From assembly GCA_949128115.1 (NCBI GenBank), contig OX421961.1, forward strand, positions 120,717,050 to 120,781,049: 64,000 nt of DNA, written 5' to 3'. Position 1 is the stretch's first letter; each line of letters starts with the position of its first letter. Under the pieces are notes generated by a model that worked only from the letters and a program-made list of their open reading frames with translations, made no database searches and had not been told where the DNA came from. The DNA comes from Anaspis maculata. Taxonomy: Eukaryota; Arthropoda; Insecta; Coleoptera; Scraptiidae. Position numbers and translations under genes: made by a program. Below, one piece after another: positions 34,875 to 44,545 of the stretch.

Positions 34875-35954
34875 GGTTTGTTTTGGCAGCGAGTTGCGGA
34901 CGGTTTGCTAACTGTGATTCAGCGCGCATACTCGACTCCAACCAGTTTTCAAGTGGTTGGAAAGTTTTTGCTGCAAGAACGCGTAGCGAGCGGTTCCAGT
35001 TGAAACTAGGGACACAACAACTTGTCAAGTTTTCCCCGCCAAGCCGAGGTCTTATTTAAGGGGTTTCTGATGCGACTAAAAAAGTTGTCGACGGAAATCG
35101 GTTTTATTTTATTTTTTTCGTCAAGTACAAACTCATCCAAAAAGAAAATGTACAGACATTGCTATCAAATTTTGAAAATTTCCAAAATATTTTGAAAATA
35201 TTTGAATTTGATTTTTGAAAATTCAAGAACTAGATAGCATCGACAATGTATCTTTCCTCAAGAAAGTCGCATGCAATTTAAACTTTCTATTTTCAAAAAA
35301 AAGGTACCAAAAATGACTTCTACTAATTCACTTTTTCATGTCTACGAGAAATCATTTTTGGTGCCTTTTTTTGAAAATAAAAAGTTCATATTTGGCATGC
35401 GACTTTCTTGAGGAAAGACACATTGTCGATGCTATCTAGTTTTTGAATTTTCAAAAATCAAAATCAAAAATTTTCAAAAATTAGCAATATCCGTACATTT
35501 TCTTTTTGGGGGAGTTTCTACTTGACGAAAAAAAAAAAACCGATTCCCTTCAACAACTTTGTTAGTCGCATCAGAAACCCCTTAATAAATTTACCGAATT
35601 AATGTAAATATATAACTTTCAGCGGGTAAAACCATTTTAAATTAACCTCGAAAATGCGTCTTTATTTACCTTTCTGTCACGCTGTCACATTACGCGCCAC
35701 GCCATCAATCAAAGATCGCCCGATTGCGAAGAAAGGCGTACGCATGCGTCTGATCACCAGTTTCTTTTTAAGTTTCTTTTTAATTCTCAAACTCCTCTGA
35801 CCGTCCACAAACTGTTTTCGAACCGTTGGAGGCACCTGCCCAAACAGCTTACCAACAGTTGGCAACACGAAGTTTACACTGCCCGAACGGCTTAACGGAA
35901 GCGCGCAGAATCCCAACGGTTGGAAACGGTTGTGTATCGCTGCCAAAACAAACC
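34875..35954. mobile_element. 1.08-kb TIR element inserted in the copy D array
   Basis: Inverted ends GGTTTGTTTTGGCAGCGA and TCGCTGCCAAAACAAACC, with ATA/TA-like flanks (AATA| and |TAATATTGTG, the uninterrupted array reads CAATATTGTG). Both ends are rich in AACCGTTGG/CCAACxGTT motifs. No open frame of note. A TTAA-flanked MITE (35060-35581) sits inside. Confidence 0.65.
35060..35581. mobile_element. TTAA-flanked foldback MITE, copy 1 (522 bp)
   Basis: Inverted ends GGGGTTTCTGATGCGACTAA... with pairing over most of the length (the GTACATTTTCTTTTTGG and AGAAAGTCGCATG segments also recur inverted). Flanked on both sides by TTAA (35056-35059, 35582-35585), as for piggyBac or Kolobok. A second copy lies at 52760-53306. 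Confidence 0.8.
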
Positions 35955-35959
35955 TAATA

Positions 35960-36075
35960 TTGTGAAATCATTTAAACACATTCCAATTGAGATCAAACAA
36001 AATCAAGTTGAGATGTTGAGAATAATCACTTTCAAAATGAGAATAATCAATTTCAAATTGAGAATAAATCCAGTT
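35960..36075 (+). repeat. Iteron array, copy D inner segment
   Basis: Degenerate 21-bp units (CAAATTGAGAATAA, ACTTTCAAAATGAGAATAATC) followed by the same AATAAATCCAGTTTATTA junction to the transposase end seen in copies A and C. Confidence 0.75.
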
Positions 36076-36149
36076 TATTACTTAGGTCAAACAATAATTC
36101 AACAAAAAATATCTTTGTACCCTTGTCCCTTTGGTACATTTGTGTTCTT

Positions 36150-36340
36150 GGTACCTTTTTAAGAACGCCCTTGTCTTCGTGATATAAATAAATTGAAGTT
36201 TGTTTCATCCATGTATATAATTGGGATGTTATCGCCTTGATAGTTCAAAAGCTGCTGAACATATTCGAGTCTTTTTATCTTGCTCTCTTCGCTGTTAGCT
36301 CTCTCCGGTTCTCGTCGAATATCTTTTAAAGTGAACATAA
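36150..36340 (-). pseudogene. Copy D transposase, middle fragment
   Basis: Minus strand encodes RREPERANSEE-like residues through the MDET catalytic-Asp region (GDNIPIIYMDETNFNLF) to the same KKGTKNTNV deletion junction as copy A. The N-terminal part resumes at 39147 on the far side of copy C. Confidence 0.75.
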
Positions 36341-36351
36341 CATTACCTTTA

Positions 36352-36605
36352 CAACTTCAAATTGGGACGGAACACATTCAAATTGGGAAAAAACACGTTC
36401 AAATTGGCACTCAAAAGTTTTGCAACGATTAAACCCATTCAAATTGAGAATAATCAATTTCAAATTGAGATTAGTCACTTTCAAATTGAAAATAATCAAT
36501 TTCAAATTGGGAATCAATATTGTGGAATCATTTAAATACATTCAAATTGGGATCAAACAAAATCAGGTTGAGAATAATCAATTTCAAATTGAGAATAAAT
36601 CCAGT
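36352..36605 (+). repeat. 21-bp iteron array, copy C right arm (3' of its transposase)
   Basis: Units such as CAATTTCAAATTGAGATTAG, CACTTTCAAATTGAAAATAA in 21-bp register, same pattern as the other arrays. Confidence 0.88.
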
Positions 36606-36701
36606 TTATTAGGTCAAACAATAATTCAACAAAAAAATTCTTTGTACATTCGTACCTACCTACGTACATGTGAAATCAAATTAATTTCAAAGTAACATAA
36701 C

Positions 36702-38794
36702 TTATACTACCATATTGACTAAATTTAACGCATCCGGAATAAACCTTTGGATATGGGCTACATATCTCGCACAGCTATCAACATTTATCACATGTATATT
36801 CTCACGTATAAGGTTTTCGAGCTGACGTAGCCGAAATTCGTTCTGAGGTATATCCACCCTGTTTACACCGGCTAAAATTTGGGGTACTTGTGTTGCCAAG
36901 TCCCGTTTGACGGCAGCTTTGAAACTGGACCAGGCGAGTTCAATAGGATTGAACATGGGACTATAGGGGCTCAGTCTCAATAAGCGATGGTCGACAAACT
37001 CTTCTTCTCTAAATAATTCTTCCAAATCAGCATGACAACACAGTATGGAATTTGCTAGAGTAATCGACAAATTCTCCCGTGTTAAGTATTTAGAGTAAAT
37101 TTGAAGTGTTAATAGCACCAAAAGATTTACACTACACTTATTTCTCAGAGTTTACAATACTGCTTCTCTCTAAATCAACACTAGCTCCCTGCAAACTCTA
37201 AAATAGAGTAAAATAATTATTTTATAGTTTACTGTGGGAACCGAGAGAGAAATCACTCTATTTTGACACTTGTAACTCTGAAATAGTGTAAGTCGGTGTT
37301 TTTAAAGTGTGAATTCAAGTTTTTAGTGCAAACCTGGCGTGGTCGGTGCGTATGGTGATTTGTTCGTTTTGTCGTGTTCTGTGCAATAACTGGGAATTAC
37401 TGTGAATTGTAAGTAGGATTATTACCTATTGTTAATAATACGTTGAATTCGCAGGTCGCAGTCCTAGTGCAACTTCTTGGGTTATCGTTCCAAAATATTC
37501 TAATTTTATATTCTTATTGAGCAATTACTTTTTATTTTTTGTCATTATTCTCATTACACAAATAATACTCACACTGTATCATAGGAGTGTCAACTTTATC
37601 AAAATAGTTCCGCACCAACATGACCAAAATATTTTGTTATAACTAATTATTGCTGTAACAACTACTTAGGTAGGTGCGTTTGTATTTGCAATTTTGTATG
37701 TATTTTATATGTGGCTATATTATATTGTATGTATTCTAAGTATTGATTGTTATTCAAATAAATTTCGAATTGAAACCATGAAAATAGTTTTACTTTGTAC
37801 CTTTACTTTTATTGGAAAAACAACAAAAAGCAGGAAAAAACACACCAATTTAGAGTGAGAATTTACACTAAACAGTGTGAATATTTTACCGCCATTAATA
37901 ACTCTGTAGAAGTGACACTAACGTAGAGTCAATTCCATAGAATGAACTAGAGTTGACTCAACTCTTAACATTACACTATGTCTAGTGTTACAACTTAACT
38001 CTGAAATAGAGGGACCTATATATACTCTAGCTAGAGTTTTGTTAGTGTTGATTCAAACTCTCCATTTCTTACCGTGAAGGAGCGTTGTCGATGACCAGTA
38101 CCACAGGCGTTTGGTACATATCTCGAGCAGAACGCAGGCAATCACGAACAAATTGTTTAGCTTCTGGCTTTCTGAAAGCACCTCTTCTTATTTCGTGGTG
38201 AATCAATCCCATATTCCCAATGCAACCGATAACGTGGATATTGGCGCCACGGCTACCTGCTGCGATATAGCTGCACCGGGTACCCTTTTTAGAGCGCCCT
38301 TGTCTTCGCGATATAAATAAATTGAAGTTTGTTTCATCCATGTATATAATTGGGATGTTATCGCCTTGATAGTTCAAAAGCTGCTGAACATATTCGCGTC
38401 TTTTCATCTTGTTCTCTTCGCTGTTAGTTCTCTCTGGTTCTCGTCGAATATTTTTTAAAGTGAACATGAGGCCATCTAAATGTTTTCTCAAACATTCGGT
38501 CGAGACCACCAAATGCTGGTCTTCTTCGAATTTTCTTTTCAATTCTTTCAAGGTGAGTCTCGGATTGTCTTCAATATACCGAGTCATCAAAGCGTGGTGC
38601 TCTTCGCCGATCTTTGTTCTTCGTTTTCCTCCACGTTGCAGTTGAATAGCGTCTTGAGTTTTCACCCATCGGTATGCTGTACTTTTTGTCACCCCCAGTG
38701 TATTAGCCAGTCCCCTCCAATCCCCATTATCGTTGAAGACGGCACAAATTTGCTTCTTAATGTTGTCGGCTTCGGCTTTCTTTATATAAGGCAT
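36702..38794 (-). pseudogene. Tc1/IS630-like transposase of copy C, full length but split by a 990-bp insertion
   Basis: N-terminal part 38072-38794 starts MPYIKKAEADNIKKQICAVF. It has a helix-turn-helix (NGDWRGLANTLGVTKSTAYRW), a second DNA-binding segment (LMTRYIEDNPRLTLKELKRK), the first catalytic Asp in YMDETNFNLF, and the second in VVLVIDNAPS. C-terminal part 36702-37076 has RLSPYSPMFNPIELAWSSFK with the catalytic Glu and ends at TAA/TAG after LVNMVV. Without the insert and one CCGTG duplication it would be about 365 aa with no other break seen. Spacing from the second Asp to the Glu is about 50 residues, longer than the 34 of ordinary Tc1/mariner enzymes. The enzyme cuts and joins transposon ends, presumably bound through the iterons (inference). 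Confidence 0.85.
37082..38071. mobile_element. 990-bp TIR element in the copy C transposase, 5-bp TSD
   Basis: Flanked by CCGTG (37077-37081 and 38072-38076). Deleting it restores the transposase frame. Imperfect TIRs begin TTAAGTATTTAGAGTAAATT (left) and TAAGAAATGGAGAGTTTGAA (right, inverted). Contains repeated ACTCT...AGAGT palindromic motifs near both ends (37195-37275 and 37925-38050). No coding region. Confidence 0.8.
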
Positions 38795-38892
38795 CGCACA
38801 GGTTTATTGCAAAGAGTTGTCGTTTTTTTTTCTGACAACAATATTGAAAAATTATGAAGTTAGCCTACTCTACAAGAATGCCCACTTATTTT

Positions 38893-39136
38893 CCCAATTT
38901 GAAGCTGTTTATTCTCAATTTGAAATTGATTATTCCCAATTTGAATGCGTTTAAGCGCTGCAAAACTTTTTGGTTCCAATTTGAATATGTTAATTCCCAA
39001 TTCGAAAGTGATTATTCTTAATTTGAAATTGATTATTCCCAATTTGACTGTGTTTAATCATTGTAGCACATTTTAGTGCCAATTTGAATGTGTTTATTCT
39101 TAATTTGAGAGTGATATTCGTCTCAATTTGAAGTTG
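38893..39136 (+). repeat. 21-bp iteron array, copy C left arm (5' of its transposase)
   Basis: CAATTTGAAA-type units, 21-bp period, ending CAATTTGAAGTTGTAAAGG next to TA; contains the same GCGCTGCAAAACTTTTTGGT spacer as copy A. Confidence 0.88.
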
Positions 39137-39146
39137 TAAAGGTATA

Positions 39147-39421
39147 TATAAATGTTTTCTCAAACATTCGGTCGAGACCACCAAATGCTGGTCTTCTTCA
39201 AATTTTCTTTTTAATTCTTCCAAGGTGAGTCTCCGATTGTCTTCACTATACCGAGTCATCAAAGCGTGGTGCTCTTCGCCGATCTTTGTTCTTCGCTTTC
39301 CTCCACGTTGCAGTTGAATAGCGTCTTGAGTTTTCACCCATCGGTATGCCGTACTTTTTGTCACCCCCAGTGTATTGGCCAGTCCCCTCCAATCCCCATT
39401 ATCGTTGAAGACGACACACAT
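39147..39421 (-). pseudogene. Copy D transposase, N-terminal fragment
   Basis: Encodes CVVFNDNGDWRGLANTLGVT through LRKHL, then is cut by copy C. Its first codons are displaced by a 131-bp MITE (39459-39589). Continues at 36340 beyond copy C. Confidence 0.8.
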
Positions 39422-39458
39422 TTGCTTCTTAATGTTGTCGGCTTCGGCTTTCTTTATA

Positions 39459-39589
39459 CTGGGTGTTTATAAATGTCTGTGATCGCATCGCCTTTGGAAT
39501 CCGCCTTCGATCACTACAATTGCGCCTGTTAGTGCGTTTTTCGGCCTGACCCATGCCTGCCGCGATCACAGATTCTTATAAACACCCCG
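39459..39589. mobile_element. 131-bp hairpin MITE at TA in the copy D transposase start
   Basis: Inverted ends TATACTGGGTGTTTATAA and TTATAAACACCCCGTATA also sharing TCTGTGATCGC. It splits CTTTCTTTATA|AAGGCAT, known uninterrupted from copy C. Confidence 0.75.
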
Positions 39590-39694
39590 TATAAAGCATT
39601 GCACAGGTTTATTGCATGGGGTTGTTTATTGTCGTTTTTTTTTCTGACAACAATATTGAAAAATTATGGAGTTAGCTTACTCTACCAGAATGCC

Positions 39695-39785
39695 CACTTG
39701 TTTTCCCAATTTGAAGCTGTTTATTCTTAATTTGAAATTGATTATTCTCAATTTGAAATTGATTACCCAATTGAAGTTGTAAAAC
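39695..39785 (+). repeat. 21-bp iteron array, copy D right end
   Basis: Short array, four to five units (AATTTGAAATTGATTATTCT), ending CCCAATTGAAGTTGTAAAAC. Confidence 0.8.
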
Positions 39786-39969
39786 TCTTTTTTGTTTGCC
39801 CTACATCAACTATTACTAGGTCATTAGCAGGTTTTTCAGTAGGGATTTTTCAGTACCGATAACAGTGGTGACGATAAAAACGGAGACATGTTCGAATCAG
39901 TGGGGGATTTTTCGGTAGGGTTATTTTGTTCCGATGGCTTTCTCGTTTAATCCCTTTTCCCGGGGCATT

Positions 39970-40110
39970 ACCGCACGATAGTAGATGCCCGCCCCAATGC
40001 TAAGAAACGCGTGAAAAAGTCCATCTGGTCCAGTGCGGATTTGAACCTGGGACCTTCGCCTTTAAATGCGAGGCCGAGCTCACCGTGCTTCCAACTGGGT
40101 TCCGAAACTC
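39970..40110 (-). repeat. tRNA-like sequence, possible SINE head
   Basis: Minus strand holds a good B box (GGTTCAAATCC, about 40045) preceded 40-45 nt upstream by GGTGAGCTCGGC, a weak A-box-like stretch. Arms do not fold into a proper cloverleaf by eye, so a tRNA-derived SINE or tRNA relic is likelier than a tRNA gene. A (TTGA)n run follows at 40160-40185. Confidence 0.4.
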
Positions 40111-40159
40111 TTGATGGGTCAATCCGTGCTGTTTTCAAATATGTAATTATCAACCTCAT

Positions 40160-40187
40160 TGATTGATTGATTGATTGATTGATTGGA
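40160..40187 (+). repeat. (ATTG)n microsatellite
   Basis: About seven tandem ATTG units next to the tRNA-like sequence. Confidence 0.9.
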
Positions 40188-40854
40188 AATTGTACTCTTC
40201 TCCAAAGTTGTTTTCTTTTTGTTGGTATTCTCCACTACTACCTCGTCAAATTTACGAATACGGAATGCCTAGTTTTGGCCAGATCGTTTGGCCGGATAAC
40301 CGGCTATCCGGTTAAGAGATACACCGGATATCCGGTATCCGGCCAAATTACTATCCGTTGCATCTCTAATTTTAACATCCAGCGGACATCAACATCAGGT
40401 GAGATCTTACAATTTTTTATCTTCGGTCCTTAAATACCAAAATAGAGCCATTTGAAAAAAAGCGGCCCGAGGTACGTGACCTTCCCCTACTTTTACTTAA
40501 AAATCAGTTGGATATCATTCGTGTAGGGTAAATTTCACTGACAAAAGTGTGGTTTGTGCGTGAAAAGTTGATTGTGTTTGACAGTCAGGAAATACTTTCA
40601 CTGATTTGAGAACTGAAGTGAGAGCAACCACTAAAAGAATATTTCATTGATTTAATAATACTAAAATAGTTATGTACCAACTTATTGCTCTCACTAAAAG
40701 AAAAATAGGAATAGGAACCAACTAAAACTATAACCATACATTTTATATCTGAACAACTTGCCTGGAAAAACACGATATTTTGAGATTCAACTTTGACCTG
40801 ATTGATTTCGTCTTAGATTTCTACATACAGGTGTTTCAATGGAAACGAGCCACC

Positions 40855-41290
40855 CTGAATAAATTTTTGCCTGGTGAAATTTTGAAAATTTCTTGAGACT
40901 CGTCGATTTTTGTTTCGAGGGGGACATCTAAAGCACATAATATATTGCAAAATTTTCATCTTCATGCAACCCTTTCACCTCCACCCACCCTAACTTCAAA
41001 ATTTCAAATTTTTTTAACCCTACCCCTCTTTCTCCTGAAATTCTCTTGGGGTCCAATTGATAATTCTCGACCCCTAAATTCTCTTCAGTTTAGTCAGTTT
41101 CATCCTAGATAGCATCAACAAATAAAAAATGTTGGTGGAAAGGGGCTCACCCCTTTGCTCTCCCCCACCTCAACTTCAAAATTCAACAATACACCACCTA
41201 CCTTGTGAAACATCAAATTGAAGGGAATTGAATTGTCTTTCTTGAAACATTTTTCTTAAATTTTCAACCCCTCCCTCATTAAATTGGACA
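40855..41290 (+). repeat. Degenerate copy of the 3.4-4.4 kb palindrome unit
   Basis: Shares TTTTTGTTTCGAGGGGG, CATCTAAAGCACATA, and CACCC-rich pieces followed by CAAAATTTCAAATTTTTTTAA with the unit at 3535-3720. Confidence 0.6.
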
Positions 41291-41779
41291 TTTGGAGTAT
41301 TACGCGTGCTCTAAAAAATACAGTTTACTCAAAATATATAGTGGGGTTGGTTGGCATTCCTATACGGCATTTAATGATACAGAAAATACTTTCTTCATGA
41401 GTGTTCTACAAGGCCTAACGAACGATATTAGAAGGGGAAGCACAAAAGCTTCCCCTTCCCTTAGGGGGGCCGCAGGGGGCCCTGTCAAGTTGACGGTCCA
41501 AGAACTCTTGCCAAACCATCTTTCAATTTCGTTGTATCACTCAAATGGGGATGAAGTGACTCCATTGTGGATCTCGATGGCATTGGTCGCCATGTCTCTC
41601 CCATCCTTCATGCTTGAAAAAATAACTTCTTCGGGAGGTCAGAGAAAATTTTTTAATTTTTTTACATATACAAGAGGACGCAAAGGTGGCATATTTTGTG
41701 TCTTAACCTGTTATATAGCATTCTCAAAATTCTATGATGAAGTCAATTTTTCAAATTCTCAATTTTGGGCTGATTGGTA

Positions 41780-42225
41780 GGCTAAGAATCCACGTTTCCC
41801 GAAAGGCTTCTGCGCATACCTGTGAAAGGAGGACGTTGCCATATCTCCTATCACAACAAGTTGACAACACTGTAATACCTACGGTGTGCGTGTGTGATGT
41901 CAGGCAAATGGAAGCTGACAGCGCTTGACGTCGATTTGACGTTTCGACAGACCTAACCTAATAACGCTTTTGTTTAGGTGATCGTCTTGCAGCTCGTTGT
42001 GTTTCGTATCACCTGAATCTTTTCTGCGTCTTTTTGCCATATTTCATTCTGAACGATATTAAATGTTGAATGGTTGGGAGGTTATGTTTGTTTACATTTC
42101 GATTATTGATTGACAGTTGCCATTGACAGTGACGCTTCGTGCGTCAAAATTGACATTACCGCGCTCTGCAGGTATGCGTTCTCATGTATGCGCTGAAGTG
42201 ATGTACGTGATGGTAAACGTGGATT
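41780..42225. mobile_element. TIR MITE of about 445 bp
   Basis: CTAAGAATCCACGTTTCCC...GCGCATACCTG (41779-41822) is repeated inverted as CAGGTATGCG...GTAAACGTGGATTAG (42170-42227), directly abutting the next element. Confidence 0.6.
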
Positions 42226-44545
42226 AGGTATTTTTCAACATCCAGTTCAGACGTACTTTTTTCAATGTCCAACTGGATGTTATTGAAATAATCGCAGGGG
42301 TAGATAGACTGAACTATTTTCTAATGATTATGTCGAGAAAATCAATCCTAAACCGCACATGGAGAGTACACAAATTATTTTTCTTCCGGTCGGTCGAATG
42401 CGATGCCTATACTACGCCCGTCAGGGAAAACGCTGAGCATCGCCAGACTAAACTAGTACGAAAACAGCCTCAACGATTTCAAAACTGCCTGAAACACTCA
42501 TTATGTGGTTCGAGTTCGACATTCAATTCTGAGTCAGCACTCTTGTTTAGGCTGTTTTCCTACTAGTTTAGGCTGGCGATGCTCAGCGTTCTCCCTGACG
42601 GGCGTAGTAGGCATCGCAATTCGACCGACCGAAAGAAAAATAGTTATTTATGTACCATGGGCATAAAGTGCCACTTTTTTTCCCCGCTGTGCGAGATTGC
42701 GACCGAGGCCGTAGGCCGAGGGAAGCAAGCACAAGGGGAAAAAACGTACTTTAGGCCCAAGGTGCATACAATGTTTTTTGCACTGGCTAGTGCAAGACTG
42801 GAAATTTCGAGTTATTCAGTCGTTGAAAAATTGTCATGGCAGCGCTGATTACTTGGTTGTACGTCGCACGATCTACCATGCGATCATTGCGATCAACAAA
42901 ATTCGGAATTGGGGTAGGCTGTGCCCCAAGAAAGCAGCTTGACATCCTGAAATTTAACCAGGTCATAGCCTACCAGATCGCATGGACGAGTGGCAGGTTA
43001 TTACTTATCACCTATCTTGAACACGTAGCTGCCGGGGCCCCATCGCTTACTAGCATAAAACAGGTATTTATTGGTTTTGGCGAGGGTTTTGGTATGTAAA
43101 CGTGCTAATTTTGTTGTTCTTGTAGTCTTTCGTGTTCCCTACAAATTGAAGTCCATTTTGCATCGCATCAAGTAGTTACGTCAAAATTGAAGGTGACGTC
43201 TCTTCTGACGGATCAAGAGCGCTCGTTGCCATGACGACTTTTTTGCCCAAGGGCTAAAAAGAGTCACTTTAGGCCCTGTTTTGAGGTCGTAAAATAACGC
43301 ATTTAATATAGGTAGTGCAAAATAGTTATTTATGTAGTAAGAGCGTAAAGCGACTGTTTTAGGCCCGACGTATGTAAGTTGTGCCCGAGCATAGCGAGGG
43401 CACATTCAGACAGAGGGCCTAAAACAGGCTTTACGCTTGAGCTGCATACAACGTTTTTTACACGACCCATTCTTTTTTTAAATTTGATTTTGAACCATAA
43501 AAGCCGAAAAACTAAAAAGCGATTATAGATCGATCTAGTTAGCCATGACATTATGGGCACCTATGATTTTGTTTTTACTTGTCATTTAATAATTATCACT
43601 AGCGTCAGTGTCTTTTTTATTGAAAAGCACCCAGCAAGAATTTTCGTTTTTGAGGCGCTGCACTCCTCCCGCCGATGGCGATGGCTTCTCGAGTCACACT
43701 TGATCTTCTGCCGGAGAAGTCAAAAAAAAAACATGAGAACGTAGGTATACCTATACTTAGCTGAAAAATCCAAGGTGGTGAAGCTTTCTACTTTGTGGTC
43801 CGTGTTTTCCATGCTGAAGACAACCCTTTCAGTTAAGGACGACACGGATTTTACCGCAAAGTTACAGCCTACGTAAAGAGACAGGCAGACGGATACCTAC
43901 AAACCAAAATATTCATTCGGCTACACGTTTTATGATGGCAACCACGGCTTCGGGCCTGAAATCGCGCTCTTGTATCGAAAACAGCTATTCAAATTTAGTA
44001 TTCGCCTGCCCCCTCAAGAAAACTGGGCACGGAACTCTGATAAATAGGAATCCGGCCAGAGCCGTCAACGCACATAACCTCACTTTTGGAGTTTCGAATA
44101 TGTGTATTTTCAAAGCAAACAATTCAACGAGAAGCTTAATAAGTGAAACCATACACCCTTCCCCGCCTTTGGGGGTGTCCCAAATGCCTCTAGCTGTGCA
44201 TTTCAACAAATTTATTAGTTTGTGACATTTAGTAATAATTACAGGCATTTGTTTTTTGACGCTTAAAAAACCAAAGCCCGAGGGCGTAAAAGTAAAAATT
44301 TTACGCCCTCGGGCTAAATGAGCCACTTTACGCCTGAAAATGAGGGTAAAAAGGCTCACTTTACACCCGGTCGTGTAAAAAGATAATTTGTGTAGGTACC
44401 TACTCTCTATGCGCGGTTAAAAATTGATTTTCTCGACATGATGTTGAGAAAATAGTTCAGTGTGTCCATCCTCTGATGATGATTACAATAACCTCCAGTT
44501 GAACACTGAAAAAAGTACGTCTGAACTGAATGTTAGAAAATACCT
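42226..44545. mobile_element. 2.3-kb TIR element with further nested hairpins
   Basis: Inverted ends AGGTATTTTTCAACATCCAG and AGGTATTTTCTAACATTCAG extend about 150 bp (shared ACGTACTTTTTTCA, GAACTATTTTCT, TGTCGAGAAAATCAAT). No transposase seen. Contains a palindromic MITE (42378-42640) and two copies of an AAAATAGTTATTTATG...GCATACAACGTTTTTT element (42640-42785 and 43319-43470). Confidence 0.7.
42378..42640. mobile_element. Palindromic MITE, about 263 bp
   Basis: TCTTCCGGTCGGTCGAATGC... through GCTGAGCATCGCCAG and ACTAAACTAGTA pairs with 42545-42640 over nearly 100 bp. Confidence 0.75.

Larger units (their letters stand above)
36346..39142 (-). mobile_element. Iteron-ended Tc1/IS630-like element, copy C, inserted in the copy D transposase at TA
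   Basis: Ends CCTTTACAACTTCAAATTGG and CAATTTGAAGTTGTAAAGG flanked by TA (36344-36345 and 39143-39144). The outer flanks are two adjacent parts of one transposase gene (copy D), which shows that this is an insertion. It encodes the best transposase in the window on the minus strand, split by a 990-bp element. Length without the inner insert is about 1.8 kb. Confidence 0.8.
34702..39785 (-). mobile_element. Iteron-ended Tc1/IS630-like element, copy D, with nested insertions
   Basis: Left end CCGTACAACATCAAATTGGG and right end CCCAATTGAAGTTGTAAAAC are degenerate versions of the copy A and C termini. It starts 5 bp after copy A. The left array is 34707-34872, the inner array 35960-36075, and the right array 39695-39785. 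Its transposase (minus strand) is in two pieces, 39147-39421 and 36150-36340, separated by copy C. A 1.1-kb element splits the left array and a 131-bp MITE sits just upstream of the transposase. Confidence 0.65.
22155..40368. mobile_element. hAT-type terminal pair bounding an 18.2-kb transposon nest, perfect 8-bp TSD
   Basis: The left end TAGAGATGCAATGGATA and right end TATCCGTTGCATCTCTA are inverted copies differing at one base. They are flanked by identical 8-bp ATTTTAAC (22147-22154 and 40369-40376). Inward both ends have TATCCGG/CCGGATA palindromes. The hAT superfamily gives 8-bp TSDs and TAGxG/CAGxG ends, so one short non-autonomous hAT element probably inserted and then swelled by nested insertions. 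Its own DNA is about 22155-22336 and 39786-40368. Confidence 0.8.

Noticed and set aside
34560..36605. CRISPR-like direct repeats
   Set aside because: The 21-bp units are contiguous without unique spacers, and the genome is eukaryotic.
22435..39042. Short open frames reading IINFKLRL / IQIGNNQFQIE repeats
   Set aside because: They are translations of the 21-bp iterons in different frames and strands.
40030..40110. Functional tRNA gene
   Set aside because: Good B box but no acceptor-stem pairing or clear anticodon arm by eye; kept only as a SINE-like relic.
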